Assembly: GCF_900660515.1 (NCBI RefSeq)
Contig: NZ_LR214972.1
Coordinates: forward strand, 496,001 to 560,000
From: Mycoplasmopsis bovirhinis
GTDB taxonomy: Bacteria; Bacillota_I; Bacilli_A; Mycoplasmatales; Metamycoplasmataceae
Direction: 5' to 3'
DNA length: 64,000 nucleotides
Under the pieces are notes generated by a model that saw nothing but the letters and a program-made list of their open reading frames with translations, did no database searches and was not told the origin of the DNA. How positions within the stretch are numbered: the first letter of the stretch is position 1; the number at the start of each line of letters is the position of its first letter. Position numbers and translations under genes: made by a program. Below are positions 46,338-57,574 of this stretch, one piece after another.

Positions 46338-47163
46338 ATGAAATTTTTAAAGAGAAAACCAAATATTTAAGTTTGTTGTTCGGATTAGGAATATCTATGC
46401 CGCTTATTTTTGTAGCAGCAAGCCCGGTACAACAAACCCAATTTCAAAATGAAGTTAAGTTACCTTCTTCGTCTTTAAATGATACTCAAAAACTAAAAGA
46501 TTATTTAGTAAATTTAGTTTTTGAAGATAATATAGATAATTAAAAAGCAGTTAATATAATTGAAGATATATTAAAAAGAATAATTGAAGAAAAAACACGT
46601 AGTGAAATATCAAAAAAAGAAACAAGATCTACCGCAATAAACCTAATTGAAAAAACTAAAAAACTTTTAAAAATAAAGATGTTTTAGAAGAGGCTTGATA
46701 TCATTGATTCCCAATGGCGTTTTGATGAAGTGCTTATTACGCAATATCAGGAGTGGATCTTGCAGTAAAAACACTTGGTGAAGTTTTTAAAAACTTGCCA
46801 CTCACTTTAGATTTAGTAGATATTATTTTAAATTTTAAAACTGGCAATGTATTAGCAGTTGAAGCCAAATCAATTTTATTACTTGCAAAAGTAATTGCTG
46901 CCATATCTACAAGTGACGAAAGTGTTGTAGTTGAATTGACATCAGGAGCTATGTTAGATGTTGTTGGAAAATTAGCAGATACCTCAAATACATCACGTTT
47001 ATTAAAGGCTTTCTATAGTTCTATAGCCATAAATGGTTTTTTTGAATATTTACACGAAAAAATTCAACCTTTGATAAATTCAATAAGTGGGCATTTGAAT
47101 TTTGCTAAAGCAAAAGCTTGAGCAAACTACTTATATTACAAATGCTTATATGAAGGAAAGTAA
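46338..47163 (+). pseudogene. Array gene X3: exported helical protein, frameshifted
   Basis: ATG 46338 opens with KFLKRK; a one-base shift then leads into the signal-like LLFGLGISMPLIFVAASP. A TAA after FEDNIDN and a further shift near 46685 interrupt it. The last frame (to TAA 47161-47163) is well preserved and contains amphipathic to hydrophobic helices, reading VLAVEAKSILLLAKVIAAIS and VVVELTSGAMLDVVGKLA. No Cys follows the signal, so it is secreted or inserted in the membrane. It directly precedes Y3 (TAATG). Function unknown. Confidence 0.5.
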
Positions 47164-48021
47164 TGAGATTTAAAAAATATTTTTTGTCCATTATTGATAT
47201 CAGCTATTTTTATAACAGTTGCATGCCGTGCTGGTATAAGTGTTCAAGATTTTAAGAAGAATCAAGAATCATATAATAACAATAAAGAAAAATAAGATAT
47301 CATACTCGAGACAATTGTAAGAATTCCAGAAATTAGTAAAAATGAGGAAGTGTATAAAAATTTTACTTCACTTTATTTAGTAGTGAATAATAATAAATTT
47401 TATTTCATCAATGGCCACAAGGATTTAAGTTCTTTATCTCAAAAAATATTAATATAAGTTTAACAAGCACAAACTTAACTCAAAACAGGCCGTTTTATTT
47501 TTAAAATAACAATTTAAAATTTGAAATAACCTTACAAACTAATAATTACATAATTTCTTCCTCAAGATAAAACAAAACTTTCTTCAAATTTTAAAAATAG
47601 ACTAATTAAAGTTGATGCCATTGGAGGTTAACTCCACTACGAAAAACTGGGAAGTTTAAAAACTGGTCTGAGTTATTTAAATAACTCAATTGCTACAACT
47701 ATTAAAAAAATGACCTTCCTTCATACACACATTACAAAATAATTCAATACTGCTTAAACAAAATTTATTTTAATAATTTTAAATGCACTATGTCAAGAAA
47801 AATCTAAAACAGATAGTAATATTTGATATGAAAATTACGGTTTTCTAAACAACTAATTTTTAGTTAGTCATTTGTTTTATAATAGTAAAATAATTAATAT
47901 TTTAAATTACTACAAAAACAACGATACAACTAAGATAGACAAAAATGCGGTAAATTTCTTTGTTTTTAGCAATAAAGATATTGAATACATTAAAAATGCA
48001 ATTAATAAGGATGGTAGTTAA
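47164..48021 (+). pseudogene. Array gene Y3: lipoprotein, heavily broken
   Basis: ATG 47164 overlaps the stop of X3. A frameshifted lipoprotein leader reads LISAIFITVAC. The family block follows as NFTSLYLVVNNNKFYFINGH. Several stops and shifts come before the C-terminal NKDIEYIKNAINK, which matches QEDIDKIREVVKN of Y1, and TAA 48019-48021. This is the most decayed of the Y genes. Confidence 0.5.
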
Positions 48022-49204
48022 ATGTTTAAAAAAATGTCATTTAAAAGTTTTATTTTAAGTAAACAAAATTACATCCATGTTTGAATAATTTTATTTCTTA
48101 TAATTATTAAAGTTATTTCATTTGCCTTTCTTGTGATGCTAAGTGGTAATTTTAACGCAGTTGAAAAAACAGCAAATATAAGGCAAAGTGTTATTGATAA
48201 CCCAGAAGGTTATATTTCGTTTAATGGTAGTGATGGACAAGAAGTCCAGGGTAATCCTTTAAGTAATTTCAATTGACTTGGACTAATTTTTGTTTTATCT
48301 TTATTTACAGGTTTTATAATACGCATGCATTTAATAAGATTATTAAAAAAAGATGAATTATTTGCAACCTCCAATTTAAACCTAAGAACCTACAGAATTT
48401 TATTATTTTTTTTGACCAACAACTTTTGTTTTCAAAATTATTTCAAAATCTATTAAAAGAAAAATTTGTTTAACCACTAAAGAGTTAATCAAAAAATGAA
48501 AGATTGTAAATACCGCTCGCGATGTTTTAGCGAGTTTAGTTTTAATTGGTATAGCTACCACTCTTTATTTCTTATATAAAGATATATCTGAAGAAGTTTC
48601 TAAAGCTTTTAATGACTTTTGTTCTTATGGAATGTTTATAATAATTGGATTTATTTTTGCGCCTTGATTAGGTTTCACATTAATTGCATATCCAACTTCA
48701 TTTATTTCATTATATTCTGAAGAAATTTATAATGAAATAAGAATTAAAGAATTAAAGCAATGAAGAAATGCTAGTTTTGTGTTTTTTACTATTTTTATTT
48801 ACATTAAGGGTTGGACAAATATTTTAGCTTTAGAAAAGGAATTAAAAGAAAAAGAAAAAGAAAAAGATGACAATGACGAATTGTATGAGTTATTTAATAA
48901 AGAAACAATAATAAAATTTGTTTGACATATAATATCAATATTTATGCTTATTTCTATATTGATTATAAAATTAAGTAATAAAGATTCTAGTTTTGTCGGG
49001 CCTTTTACCATTACTATATCATTACTATTCATTACTTTAATTTATATAACTTATTTTGCTCCTCGTTATATTTCAAACTTAATGTTATTAGAAATTAAAA
49101 ATAGGTTAGTAATAATTCTTTATATCATAGATCTATTTATTCCTTTTATTTCAATAATTAATATTATAAAATATAAAAAAAATAATCATTTTTTTCTTGG
49201 TTAA
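48022..49204 (+). pseudogene. Array gene Z3: multi-span membrane protein with a T8 frameshift
   Basis: ATG 48022 follows directly on the Y3 stop. It has the same plan as Z1: early NPEGYISFN, EEIYNEIRIKE in the middle, APRYISNL and DLFIPFISIINIIKYKK at the end. The first frame stops near 48453. Removing one T from the T8 run at 48406-48413 joins it to the second frame (reading TTFVFKIISKSIKRK), which is open to TAA 49204. This is the only disruption, so the gene could be phase-variable or newly broken. Confidence 0.6.
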
Positions 49205-49211
49205 TTGAATA

Positions 49212-49252
49212 ATTAAACCCTTCTAAGGTTTGTAACTTTAGAAGGGTTTAAT
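49212..49252 (+). terminator. Terminator after Z3
   Basis: A 15-bp stem ATTAAACCCTTCTAA / TTAGAAGGGTTTAAT with an 11-base loop, followed by TTAG. Confidence 0.8.
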
Positions 49253-49309
49253 TTAGATTTATTATATTTAAAAATAAATTAATAAACATTAATTTATACT
49301 AATTTTATA

Positions 49310-50333
49310 GCTCTTCAGGTGCTGAAAGATTAGTTTGAAATAATCCTGAAGGATATTTAACTTTTACAAATCCAAAAATAGCAAATACCAAGAATGATAT
49401 AAATATCAAAACCATAGTTTATAGTCAATATTATTGTTATCTATGATGCAATCACTTACAACTCGAAACACATTAGCCAAAAACTTGAATAAAGATCCTT
49501 ATTTTATTGCTTCAAATCTTAGTTTGAAGCTATGTCGCATTTCTTTATATTTTAACCATATTTATGCTACTGTTAAACTAAGTATAAATTCTTATTATAA
49601 TTAACCGGACTTTCACTACCCAAAAAATTAATTAAAAAGTGAAAAATAGTTAATGGATTTAAAGATATAACTAGCATTTTTGTTAGCTTTAGTAACGTTG
49701 CAACTTTGATAGTAATAGGTGTTTCTTACCAATATGTACCAATAGAAACTAACACGATTAATGTAATTTATAATGTATTTTTATCAACGATAATTCCCAT
49801 TTTTAGAATTGGTCGAACTATCCTGATATTAATATTATATCTTTTTGTTTGTCTTGCTTCTCATTCGTTAGAGTTATATAATGAAATAATGGTTAAAGAA
49901 AATACAAATTGGAAAAAAACCTGGTCTTTTTTTTAAACTATTTCATATCTTGTGGATTGAAAAATTTTAATAAGTTAGCTAAAGAATTAAAAGATCAAAA
50001 ACCAGAAATTAAAGATATTAATAATACTAAAAAAGTATTTACATAGAAACAATTTATAAAGTAATTTGCATATATTTGGAATTTTATCACTCATTTTTGC
50101 TTTTGGTTTATTTTATAACAGAATATATTCATTTAAATATCTTAATTTTTATTCTCTTTACAGATTTTTTTGTAATTTATTTTTATGTTTTTATACTAAA
50201 ATATCTATCAACTTTTGCTTTATTAAATCTCAAAGAAATTAAAATAAAAATTATTTATCTTGATTTAAGTATCCCAATTATTTCAATTTATAATATTTTA
50301 AACTACCGTAAAAACAAAAAATTTAGGGAATAA
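49310..50333 (+). pseudogene. Array gene Z4: fragment of a multi-span membrane protein
   Basis: No start is visible. NNPEGYLTF appears near 49340-49370, ELYNEIMVKE near 49870, and the terminal IPIISIYNILNYRKNKKF before TAA 50331-50333; these are Z-family landmarks in several frames. Internal stops and lost segments mark it as old decay. Confidence 0.55.
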
Positions 50334-50353
50334 AAGAATAAACTAGTTAAAAT

Positions 50354-50382
50354 AACATTCACTAATTTGCGAATGTTGTTTT
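50354..50382. terminator. Terminator between the X-Y-Z array and frr
   Basis: A 7-bp stem AACATTC / GAATGTT with a T-rich right flank (GTTTTAT). It lies between convergent genes. Confidence 0.5.
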
Positions 50383-50402
50383 ATAATCTAAAAATCAGTT
50401 TT

Positions 50403-50954
50403 TTATTTATTCATTAATTCAGATTCTTTTTCTTTTGTCAATAAAGTAATTTTTTCAATATATTCATCAACTAGTTTTTGAATTTTATCTAAATATAATT
50501 TTTGTTCATCTTCAGAAAGTTCTTCATCAGCTTTAATGTTTTTATTAACGTTTTGCCTTGCATTTCGAACACCTACTTTTGCTGCTTCAGATATTTTACC
50601 TAAATTCTTAATTAGTTCTTTTCTACGTTCTGTTGTTAAAGTTGGAAAAGTTAATCTGACTTGGTTACCTTCGTCAATAGGCATAACCCCTAAATTAGCT
50701 TTTTCTAAAGCTTTATAAATATCTTTTGTAGATGTTTGATCATAAGGTTTAATTAATAACTGTTGTGGCTCAGGAATACTAATATGTGATAATTCTTCTA
50801 AAGCAGTTAAAGATTCATAATAATTAATTTTAATTCCTTTAATAATCTGTGGATTAGCTCTTCCTGTTGAAATTTTTGACATTTCGAATTTAAAATGATT
50901 AATTGGTTTTTCAGCATTTTCTTCAAAATCTAAAGTATATAAATCTAATTCCAT
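50403..50954 (-). CDS. frr: Ribosome recycling factor
   Basis: 183 residues, normal length. It splits the post-termination ribosome with EF-G. Family motifs include STGRANPQIIKGI near residues 29-41, YYESLTALEELS (normally ..GT.TPL.Q.A) and LPFDQ-like LLIKPYDQTS, then GNQVRLTFPTLTTERRKEL and NVRRD-like VRNARQNVNK. Its ATG overlaps the stop codon of pyrH (TAATG), a coupling common in bacteria. Confidence 0.94.
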   Translation of the reverse strand: MELDLYTLDFEENAEKPINHFKFEMSKISTGRANPQIIKGIKINYYESLTALEELSHISIPEPQQLLIKPYDQTSTKDIYKALEKANLGVMPIDEGNQVRLTFPTLTTERRKELIKNLGKISEAAKVGVRNARQNVNKNIKADEELSEDEQKLYLDKIQKLVDEYIEKITLLTKEKESELMNK

Positions 50955-51673
50955 TACTTCGTTACCTCTGTATGTTTAATTGAAGAGTCTAAGACTCTTA
51001 AAATTGAATTTTCTTCTAATAAATTGAAAATAATTAAATCTATGTTATTGTCTCTTGCCATACTTGTTGCAGTTAAATCCATCACTTGTAGTTTATTTTC
51101 TAAAATTTGATCATATGTAATTTTGTCAAATCTTTTAGCATTTGTATTAGTTTTTGGGTCTGAGTCATAAACTCCATCTGTGCCATTTTTACCCATTAAA
51201 ATTACTTCTGCTCCTATTTCAGCTGCGTAAAGGGTTGAAGCTGTATCAGTTGTAAAAAAAGGACGTCCTGTACCCCCGACAAAAATAACAACTTCACCGT
51301 CTTGTAAATATTTAATGGTTTTTTCATTAACGTAGTTTTCTGCAATCTTAGGATCTAAGGTTAATGAACTTTGAACCCTTGATTTAAGTCCTACAAGTTC
51401 AAAACCACTTCTTAAAGCTAAACCATTCATAATGGTTGCAAGCATCCCAATATAATCAGCACGATTTCTTGGAATACCATTTTTTTCAGCGGATGCTCCT
51501 CTTCAAAAGTTTCCGCCACCAATTACAATCGAAACTTGAACTCCACGGCTTACTATTTCTTTTAATTGCAGTGCTATTTTTGTTACTAATTCGTTATCAA
51601 TTGCTAAATGTTTTTCTTTATTAGCAAAGCCTTCACCAGAAAGTTTGATTAAAATTCTTTTGTATTTTCTCAT
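50954..51673 (-). CDS. pyrH: UMP kinase
   Basis: 239 residues from ATG 51673 after AGGGAAC. It phosphorylates UMP to UDP, the step after upp in uracil salvage. Visible motifs: RILIKLSGEGFA at the start, VIGGGNFWRG, GLALRSGFE in the middle, VIFVGGTGRPFFTTDTAS, and MGKNGTDGVYDSDP. One TGA is read as Trp. It forms an operon with frr. Confidence 0.96.
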
Positions 51674-51742
51674 AATGTTCCCTAATAGGATTAAATTTTA
51701 TATTTAATCTATAATATTTTATAGAAAAATTAAAAAATTAAA

Positions 51743-52465
51743 TTATTTTTGCCCAAACTTTCTTTCTTGGTGTTTTAATAATCTTTTAATATTTTCTCTA
51801 TGGGCGAAATTTATCATAGATGCATTAAAAATATATAAGCAAATAGTTATAGTATAACTGTTATATTCAACACCTGAAACTCAAGATAAAAATCCAGAAT
51901 TTATTCAAGGAATCGAAATAAATCCAATCATTGCAATTGAAGTTATAACACTTGCTAAGGATACATATCTTTTTCAGAACATTAGACCAAAGAAGAAAAT
52001 TGCTGCTATTGGTAATAATGTAATATTAATTGAAATTAATAAACCAACTGATCCAGCAACACCTTTTCCTCCTTTAAACTTATAAAAAACAGGAAAAATA
52101 TTACCAAGTAAAACACCAATCCCTCCTAATAAAGGAATTAAATAAAGTTTTTGAGTTAATAAACTAACATTATTTGTGCGATAAAGAAACTCATCTGTTA
52201 TATAATCATTAATAACTTTACTAATTAATTTACAAATCAAAACAACGATGAATGTTTTTAAAATATCGATTAATAAGATAATAACAGCTGACTTAGTTCC
52301 ATAAACTCTTAAAGAGTTAGTTGCACCAGCATTTTTAGAATGATATAATCTTAAATCAGGTTTTTTAGTTAACTTACCAAATAAGATTGAAGTATTTAGT
52401 GAACCCATTAAATAACCAAATAAGAAATAAGTTAAGTTTAATGTTAAAGTAAGAAATATTTGCAT
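51743..52465 (-). CDS. plsY: Acyl-phosphate:glycerol-3-phosphate acyltransferase PlsY
   Basis: 240 residues with about five to six membrane spans, starting at ATG 52465 after AAGGAGA. It makes lysophosphatidic acid from acyl-phosphate and glycerol 3-phosphate, the first step of phospholipid synthesis. Signature loops are present: YLMGSLNTSILFGKL, SKNAGATNSLRVYG and NIFPVFYKFKGGKGVAG. Two TGA-Trp codons lie in the C-terminal half. The pyrH start lies 69 bases downstream on the same strand, so the genes may share transcription. Confidence 0.93.
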
Positions 52466-52502
52466 TTTTAGTCTCCTTATAAAATTTCAGCTAAAAATAT
52501 TA

Positions 52503-52508
52503 TATAAT
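52503..52508 (+). promoter_or_regulatory. def promoter, near-leaderless
   Basis: TATAAT ends nine bases before ATG 52518 with no ribosome site. Confidence 0.5.
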
Positions 52509-52517
52509 TTATATTAT

Positions 52518-53084
52518 ATGACGAAAAAAGAAAAATATAATATAAAAATCGTTGAGTTACCAGATACTGTTTTACGAAATAAATCTAAACATGTAAAACT
52601 TCCTTTATCCGGGGAAGATATTGACTTAGCTAAACGAATGATTTACCATATAGATACTTCACAAAGTCAAGAAAATACAGAATTTCGCCCAGGTGTTGGC
52701 GTTGCTGCTGTCCAGTACGGTATTTTAAAAAATGTTTTTTATGTTTATTTAACTGATGCGGCAGGTAATATTATTTTTAAAGATGTACTCTTTAATCCTT
52801 CAATAGTAAGCTCAAGTAAATCACTTGTGGCACTTCGTGAAGGCGAAGGATGTTTAAGTGTTCCTGAAGAACACCCAAAACAAGAAGGATATGTTCATCG
52901 TAGTAAAAGAATTATTGTCGATGCATTTAGTTACATGGAAAATAAATTTATGCGTTATGAAGTAACTGATTATTTGGCAATTGTTTTTCAACACGAATTA
53001 GATCATTTAAATGGTAAATTATTTATTGATCGCATTAATCAAAAAACCCCATGGAAACAACTGCCTAAGGTTAAATATTTATAA
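52518..53084 (+). CDS. def: Peptide deformylase
   Basis: 188 residues. It removes the formyl group from N-terminal formyl-Met. The three metal-site motifs are clear: GVGVAAVQYG (a variant of GxGLAAPQ in which V replaces P), EGCLSVPE with the metal-binding Cys, and HELDHLNG. The acid-rich insert and length fit Gram-positive type 2 enzymes. The 53101 gene follows after 16 bases, so they may be co-transcribed. Confidence 0.96.
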   Translation: MTKKEKYNIKIVELPDTVLRNKSKHVKLPLSGEDIDLAKRMIYHIDTSQSQENTEFRPGVGVAAVQYGILKNVFYVYLTDAAGNIIFKDVLFNPSIVSSSKSLVALREGEGCLSVPEEHPKQEGYVHRSKRIIVDAFSYMENKFMRYEVTDYLAIVFQHELDHLNGKLFIDRINQKTPWKQLPKVKYL

Positions 53085-53100
53085 TTAAAGAAAGGACAAA

Positions 53101-54255
53101 ATGTCAGAAACAATTAAAAACTTTTTAATCCAAATAAGTGAAGCATTTAAAACTAGTCATGCTTCAATTTATGTTGGACTAATTTTATTAATCATGATTT
53201 TAATAAGTTTTGGTTTTGGTTTTTTATATGGTTTTAAATGAACTATTTTTAAAACTGTTGCCATAGCTATTACAATCATTGTATCAATTTTATCATATGG
53301 TGCTATTTATAATTATGTTAATAATTCAGATGATAGCAACGTTCGCTCGATAAAAGGGGCTGTGCCATTAATTATTTCACTGCTTGCGGTGATTGTATAT
53401 GTTGTTACTAGAAGTATATTATTTATAGTCAATAACATCTTCCACTGAATTCCGAAATTTAGGCTTAAAAGAAAAAACGCTAAAAGAAAATGACTTAAAC
53501 GTTTTGTTTTTGGATTTACTAATGCAATAGCTACCGTTCCAGCTGGTTTTTTAATGTCAAATATTATGCTTGTATCTTATAAATCAGAAGATAGTAACTT
53601 TAACAAAGTTTCTGCTCTTGGAGTTACACTTATGACTGGTGGAAAAGGAGAATCCTTAGCTTCAATGTTTTCTAAAGTTGATGATTTTAGAAACGTCGTT
53701 GACGGATTCCTTGATTCTAATATTTGAAATAAAAGTTATTCAGAATTAAGCAAAGAAGAAAAAGAGAAACTTGATAAAACCTTGTCACAACTTGGAAAAA
53801 CACTAAATGATGATAGAGTCTTTAAACTTGTTGTTCCAGCTATACAAGAACAATCTAAAAAACTTGAATTAGATAAACATTTAGAAACTATCATTGATAA
53901 AGCTATTACAAGAATGTCTTCAGAAAGACCTGATTATTTAGCTGCAAATAATGACGAAGCTAAGCGTAATATTTTAAATGATTATTTATCTAAAAATATT
54001 GGAAAACTTTACAAAGAAGCTAAAACCTTAGATCCAAATTTAGATGACCAAATCTACATCGTTAAAAAACTTTCTTCGGGTATTGAAAATAAAACTCAAA
54101 AAGCACTTATTGAAAAACTTAATGAAGTAGTAGAAAATGATAACTTACGTAAAAAAGCAGATGTTGCTAAATCATTAAATATCTTTTTTGATTTCTTAAA
54201 AAAAGATGGTAGTGCAAGCAAGCAATCAGATAACGATGATGATAATGATGATTAA
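53101..54255 (+). CDS. Membrane protein of unknown function with acidic tail
   Basis: ATG 53101 after GAAAGGAC; 384 residues. Four hydrophobic segments lie near residues 23-45, 48-70, 83-106 and 138-160, the last with FTNAIATVPAGFLMSN. A long soluble, mostly helical and Lys/Glu-rich C-terminal domain (about 190-370) ends in an Asp-rich tail (SDNDDDNDD). The N-terminal part is reminiscent of CvpA-like proteins but I cannot confirm it. It overlaps the next gene by one base (TAATG), and both are probably translated with def upstream. Confidence 0.75.
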
Positions 54256-55136
54256 TGATTTTTAAACCAAAACAAGTTAATCAAACTTTAAAAACTGAAT
54301 TAACTAATGACCAAAATCATCGTTTAGAAAACAAAAAAGATTTTAATCCTGCAACTTTCAACATTATTAAAAATGAAACAAGAATGAAGTATGTTTCAAT
54401 TGGATTTTGAATTATTATCTTCATAATGTCATTAGTAGGAATTGCATATAATGCTTTAATTCATTTAAATACAGATTCTATTGGTGTTGGACTTTATTTT
54501 CTCTTTGCAGTCCCTACTTTTATTTCCTTGTTTTATTTAGTAAAAAACATTGTTAAAGTTTTGCAATGGAAAAAAGTTAAACAAAAATACCAAAATAACT
54601 TTACTCAAGAAGATGTTTCTTCAAGCCCTATTTTTGCTGAACTATACCGTTATCTTGTTTTAAAAAGGTTAAGATTTACTTGATTTATAATCTTCTTCTT
54701 TACTTACTTTGGTTTATTTAATTTATTAGTTTTGTTCTTAAAAGACCAAGTTATCGAAGTAGGAAATGTAATTTCTTCTTCTCAAGATCGTTTAGGTTTT
54801 AACATTCATTTTATTATTGATTTCTCAAAAATCTTTAATAAATGATTTAAAAATACAAATTTATTATTAATCATTAATTTGTCAATTATGTGTTCAACCT
54901 TAGCTTTTTACCTTTTTACATTGTTTTTTGATAAAAAGCGAGCAAATGATATTATTGATAATTTTGGTTCAAACCAAACAGCTGTACAGTTACAAAATGT
55001 AGTTGAAGAAAGAAGGGTACAAGAAAATAAAACTTGAATTAAAACTTATTTTATTATCTTTGCTTTAACCATTTTATTTCCGTTTGTTTTATTTATTTAT
55101 TTAATTTATAGAGGAATTATAAGGAGAAAGAAATAA
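54255..55136 (+). CDS. Four- to five-span membrane protein of unknown function
   Basis: ATG 54255 overlaps the stop of the preceding gene; 293 residues. A polar N-terminus is followed by hydrophobic segments near residues 50-70, 77-97, 143-165, 200-220 and 265-285, and a basic end (YRGIIRRKK). It resembles the type called MSC_0882-family membrane protein in mycoplasmas, a tentative match from memory. It overlaps the DJ-1 gene by one base (TAATG), so the three genes form a unit. Confidence 0.72.
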
Positions 55137-55708
55137 TGAAATTATTAGTAATTATTGAAGATAAATTTAAAGATGTTGAATTGGTGACACCTTTAACTAT
55201 CTTTAAAACTTCAAATCAATTTAATCAAATTGATTTTTACAATCCTAGATTATCAAGTGCTACTGGAAAAGATAATCTAGCTCATATTAACAACATTTTA
55301 AATAATGTTGATATTGATCAATATGATCTAATTTTTATACCTGGTGGCCCAGGTGCTCAAGATTTAAGAAAAAATATTGTTTCATTAAATCTTGTAAGAA
55401 AACACTATGATGCTGGTAAACCAATTGTTGCTATTTGTGATGCTCCAAATGTTTTAACTGAAGCTAAAGTTATTAAAAATCAAGAATTTGCTTCATATCC
55501 GTCATTGTGAAGTAATGATTTAAGAAAAGATAATTGAATTAGTAATTTAGTCTCTTATAAAGAAGATAAATTAATTACTGGTAATTCTCCATACGCTTCA
55601 GCTAAATTAGCTTTTATTACTTTAATAAAACTATTTGGATATAAAGTTGCATTAGATACATATAAATCATATGCTGGTAAGCCAGATGCCACTGAAATTG
55701 TATTATAA
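55136..55708 (+). CDS. DJ-1/PfpI family protein
   Basis: 190 residues from ATG 55136 after AAGGAGAAAG. DJ-1 superfamily members include chaperones, glyoxalases/deglycases and proteases. The fold is marked by the start KLLVIIEDKFKDVELVTP, where the Glu at 15 fits the conserved acid, then LIFIPGGPGAQDLR and the nucleophile elbow IVAICDAPN with Cys 101. No His follows the Cys, so the YajL/DJ-1 branch is more likely than PfpI proteases. Last gene of the def-membrane-membrane-DJ-1 run. Confidence 0.88.
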
Positions 55709-55735
55709 AACCTCGTTTATAACGAGGTTTTATTT
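55707..55735. terminator. Bidirectional terminator between the DJ-1 gene and tyrS
   Basis: An 11-bp stem AAAACCTCGTT / AACGAGGTTTT with a three-base loop, overlapping both convergent stop codons. Confidence 0.85.
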
Positions 55736-56962
55736 TGTAATTTCTAATAAATATATTTTCTTTTTACCTACGTTTAATAAGGCATATTGATTATCTCATA
55801 AATTACTAAAAGTTTGAAAATCTTCAGAAATCAATTTTAAATTAAACTTGAGTGAGTTTGCGGCTATAAATTCTCTTGCCTCTCGTTTTGATTTAATAAC
55901 ATTTAATTTAATTAATTCCTCAATTAAATTGCTCTTTTCGTTGATGTTTAAAAGTTTTAAGTCTGATTTTAAAGTTTTAATTTGCTCAATCGTAATTTGA
56001 TTTAGATCTAAATCCTTACTAAATAAAATTTCTGATAATGTTTTACTTTTATTTGCTTCTTCAAGGTTGTGCACATCTTTAATAATTTCAAATGCTAAAG
56101 TTTTTTGAGCTAACCTTAAATTTGGTTTCTCATTATGTTTTGTCATTATTTCATCAATTTTATCTAATGTTAAAAATGTTAGTCATTTTAAAAGTTTTTC
56201 GATTTCTGAATCAGGTTGGTTTAATAAAAATTGGTACATATCGTATGGTTTAGTCATTTCAGGATTAAGTCATAAACTTCCTCCGCCTGTTGATTTACCA
56301 AACTTATTACCATTAGCATCTGTTAATAAATTGCAAGTAAATGCAAAGGCTTTATGATCATTTCCTACTTTACGCGAAATTATTTCTAGACCTGTTGTAA
56401 TGTTGCCTCATTGATCAGATCCTCCAAATTGACCATATACTTTTTTGTCAGTATATAGTTTGTAAAAATCTCATCCTTGAATTAAGGTATAACTAAATTC
56501 AGTAAAGCTAAGCCCATTTTCTAATCTAGTAGCAATTGAATCTTTAGCTAGCATATATGTAATATTGATTGATGAACCTACATTACGTAGAAAATCAAAA
56601 ACATTCATATTTTTATAAAAATTTAAATTGTCAAAAACTTCTAAGCCAAATTTTTCTAATTGTTTGGAAATTTCCAATTTATTTTTTAAAATATTTTCTT
56701 GGTCTAAAAGAACTCTTTCACTTGAGCGAAAGGTTGGGTCTCCAATCATTCCAGTTGCACCACCAACAACTGCTAGTGGTTTATATCCAAATTGTTTTAA
56801 GCGAAGCATTGTAATAATTTGGATATAATTTCCTAAATGTAAGCTTTGTGCTGTCGGATCAAATCCAGCATAAATTGCCGCATCTTTATCCATATTTATA
56901 AATTTATCTAAGTTAGTTATATCTTTTAAAATACCTCTTGATTTTAATTCATTAATAATCAT
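55730..56962 (-). CDS. tyrS: Tyrosyl-tRNA synthetase
   Basis: 410 residues, from an ATG two bases after the stop of the upstream gene. It charges tRNA-Tyr. Class I motifs: YAGFDPTAQSLHLGNY (HIGH region) near residues 31-46, GGATGMIGDP, GSDQWGNIT, and KFGKSTGG (KMSKS region). The C-terminal S4-like domain reads NVIKSKREAREFI. Several TGA-Trp codons. It forms an operon with the YtpR-like gene. Confidence 0.96.
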
Positions 56963-56964
56963 GA

Positions 56965-57537
56965 TTAAATAATAAATTCCTTTCCAATATTTTCTTTAGT
57001 ACCAAAAATTAAACCTTCTTTATCAAATGATAATGTTTTATACCCAACTACCATTCCGTTACTTTCAATATCCATAACCTTACCTGGCAAAATCTCCAAT
57101 CCTGATGAAGTTAGCGATCCAGGAAGAGCACACACTAATACTCTTCCTTCTAAAGAATCTAAAGTATTAGTTACAATTTGAAATTCTCTTTGCAAATCAC
57201 TAACAGTTAAAACAAATAATTTATTTGATTTTGGGTGAATTTCTCTTTTTAGAATTTCAACGTAAATAAATTTAGGTTTATCTTTAATAATTAAATTATT
57301 ATCTAAAGCTGCTCTTTTAATTAAATCTAATTCGTCTAAATTAGCTGTATAAAATTTCTTTTCTTTGATTCCATATTTTAAGTTACTTAGCACATTAATA
57401 CTTTTAACATAGTTATTTCTATCTACAAAAAATACTAAATCTTCAATTTCTATTATTTTTGAAACAATTAAAGTAGTATCTACTGAAATAAGTGAATTAC
57501 CAGCAAAATGTTTGTTAATATTATTAATAATAATCAT
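56965..57537 (-). CDS. YtpR-type tRNA-binding domain protein
   Basis: 190 residues. The C-terminal ~105 residues match the tRNA-binding (OB-fold) domain found at the start of PheT: YVEILKREIHPKSNKLFVL, then VTNTLDSLEGRVLVCALPG, then NGMVVGYKTLSF. The short N-terminal part fits stand-alone YtpR proteins. It probably binds structured RNA; the exact role is not established. The start lies seven bases behind a TATAAT, and tyrS follows at two bases. Confidence 0.82.
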   Translation of the reverse strand: MIIINNINKHFAGNSLISVDTTLIVSKIIEIEDLVFFVDRNNYVKSINVLSNLKYGIKEKKFYTANLDELDLIKRAALDNNLIIKDKPKFIYVEILKREIHPKSNKLFVLTVSDLQREFQIVTNTLDSLEGRVLVCALPGSLTSSGLEILPGKVMDIESNGMVVGYKTLSFDKEGLIFGTKENIGKEFII

Positions 57538-57544
57538 GTTTAAG

Positions 57545-57566
57545 ATTATAACAAATTTTATATAAT
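57545..57566. promoter_or_regulatory. Divergent, near-leaderless promoters for the ytpR-like gene and degV
   Basis: Minus-strand TATAAT (57545-57550) lies seven bases before ATG 57537, and plus-strand TATAAT (57561-57566) lies eight bases before ATG 57575. Neither gene has a ribosome site. The whole space between the two starts is 37 bases. Confidence 0.55.
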
Positions 57567-57574
57567 ATAATATT

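Noticed and set aside
53101-54255. Assignment as CvpA (colicin V production) protein
   Set aside because: Only the pattern of N-terminal spans is similar; the conserved CvpA residues could not be confirmed by eye.
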